DNA of 13,842 bases from an uncultured Thiotrichaceae bacterium (GTDB taxonomy: Bacteria > Pseudomonadota > Gammaproteobacteria > Thiotrichales > Thiotrichaceae). Below, piece by piece: positions 13,682-13,842 of this stretch (its first letter is position 1; each line of letters starts with the position of its first letter). The stretch covers positions 1 to 13,842 of the forward strand of contig CALHTA010000249.1 in assembly GCA_938038645.1 (NCBI GenBank). The letters are read 5' to 3'. A program made the position numbers and the translations under genes. A model generated the notes under the pieces. The model saw only the letters and a list, made by a program, of their open reading frames with translations, had not been told where the DNA came from and did not search any database.

Positions 13682-13842
13682 TTACAGGAGAGAGTCAGTT
13701 CAGCTGGCCACCGAAGACGCAAATCCGCCCGGAAACGCTCAGGTAAAATGACTGTAATGTGTGCTAACTCTGGAGAATGGTATTAAAGTAATACCTACCG
13801 AAGGGTTTAACTTGCTGCTGCTTTTGGCCAGTGAGGAATATC
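13682..13842 (+). ncRNA. Tandem glycine riboswitch (gcvT type), second aptamer truncated by window edge
   Basis: Aptamer 1 spans 13682-13757. P1 is a perfect 6-bp helix (TTACAG, 13682-13687, with CTGTAA, 13752-13757), followed by GAGAGAGTC, a GTCAG/CTGGC hairpin, the conserved CACCGAAG-ACGCAAA, and AAACGCTCAGGTAAAATGACTG, the family signature before P1 closes. A short linker leads to aptamer 2: CTCTGGAGAATGG, a 7-bp hairpin GGTATTA/TAATACC (13779-13795) and CTACCGAAGGGTTTAAC. The window ends inside P3, before the second CTCAGG. These RNAs bind glycine and usually switch on glycine-cleavage (gcvT) or sodium:alanine/glycine symporter genes. The controlled gene lies to the right. Its position after dsbC does not imply control of dsbC, which ends 63 bases upstream. 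Confidence 0.9.

Overview
The window looks like a chromosomal segment of a gammaproteobacterium, probably a marine, Oceanospirillales-like lineage. The support is xerD immediately followed by dsbC (the order seen in E. coli), an XerD of 298 residues whose catalytic residues fall at E. coli positions, a ZrgA/DUF2796 zinc-uptake-type gene, a YbbO-like reductase, and moderately AT-rich DNA. The genus cannot be read from sequence alone.

Bases 1-6000 and 9176-9829 form part of an exopolysaccharide or capsule locus of the Wzx/Wzy type. From left to right it has a truncated polysaccharide co-polymerase (Wzz/GumC/Wzc type, minus strand), a membrane-anchored periplasmic protein resembling a TIM-barrel glycoside hydrolase (minus), a divergent pair encoding a Wzy/WaaL-type polymerase or ligase and a Wzx-type flippase (plus), and, 3.2 kb further on, a phosphoglycosyl transferase that would load the first sugar onto undecaprenyl phosphate (minus). 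Initiation, flipping, polymerisation and chain-length control are therefore present. The other glycosyltransferases and the outer-membrane exporter are not in the window and probably lie to the left of base 1.

Bases 5988-9085 hold a compact minus-strand operon inserted between the polysaccharide genes: a YbbO-like short-chain dehydrogenase, a DUF4743/Nudix hydrolase, and an M17 leucyl aminopeptidase, with gaps of 1 and 4 bases. A strong hairpin with a T-tract (9130-9155) separates it from the sugar transferase. Its far end runs 13 bases into the 3' end of the flippase gene on the opposite strand.

Bases 10110-13618 are housekeeping: an FmdB-type zinc-ribbon protein, a convergent inositol-monophosphatase/HisN-like phosphatase whose stop codon directly abuts it, then a plus-strand run of a ZrgA-like periplasmic protein, xerD and dsbC. 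The 109-base divergent gap at 11181-11298 is unusually rich in inverted repeats.

The window ends inside a tandem glycine riboswitch (13682 onward, plus strand). The first aptamer is complete, with a perfect 6-bp P1, and the second is cut off by the window edge. Its target gene, probably for glycine cleavage or a glycine/alanine transporter, lies outside. The least explained item is the anchored hydrolase-like protein at 1263-3116. I found no CRISPR array, insertion sequence, tRNA or rRNA.
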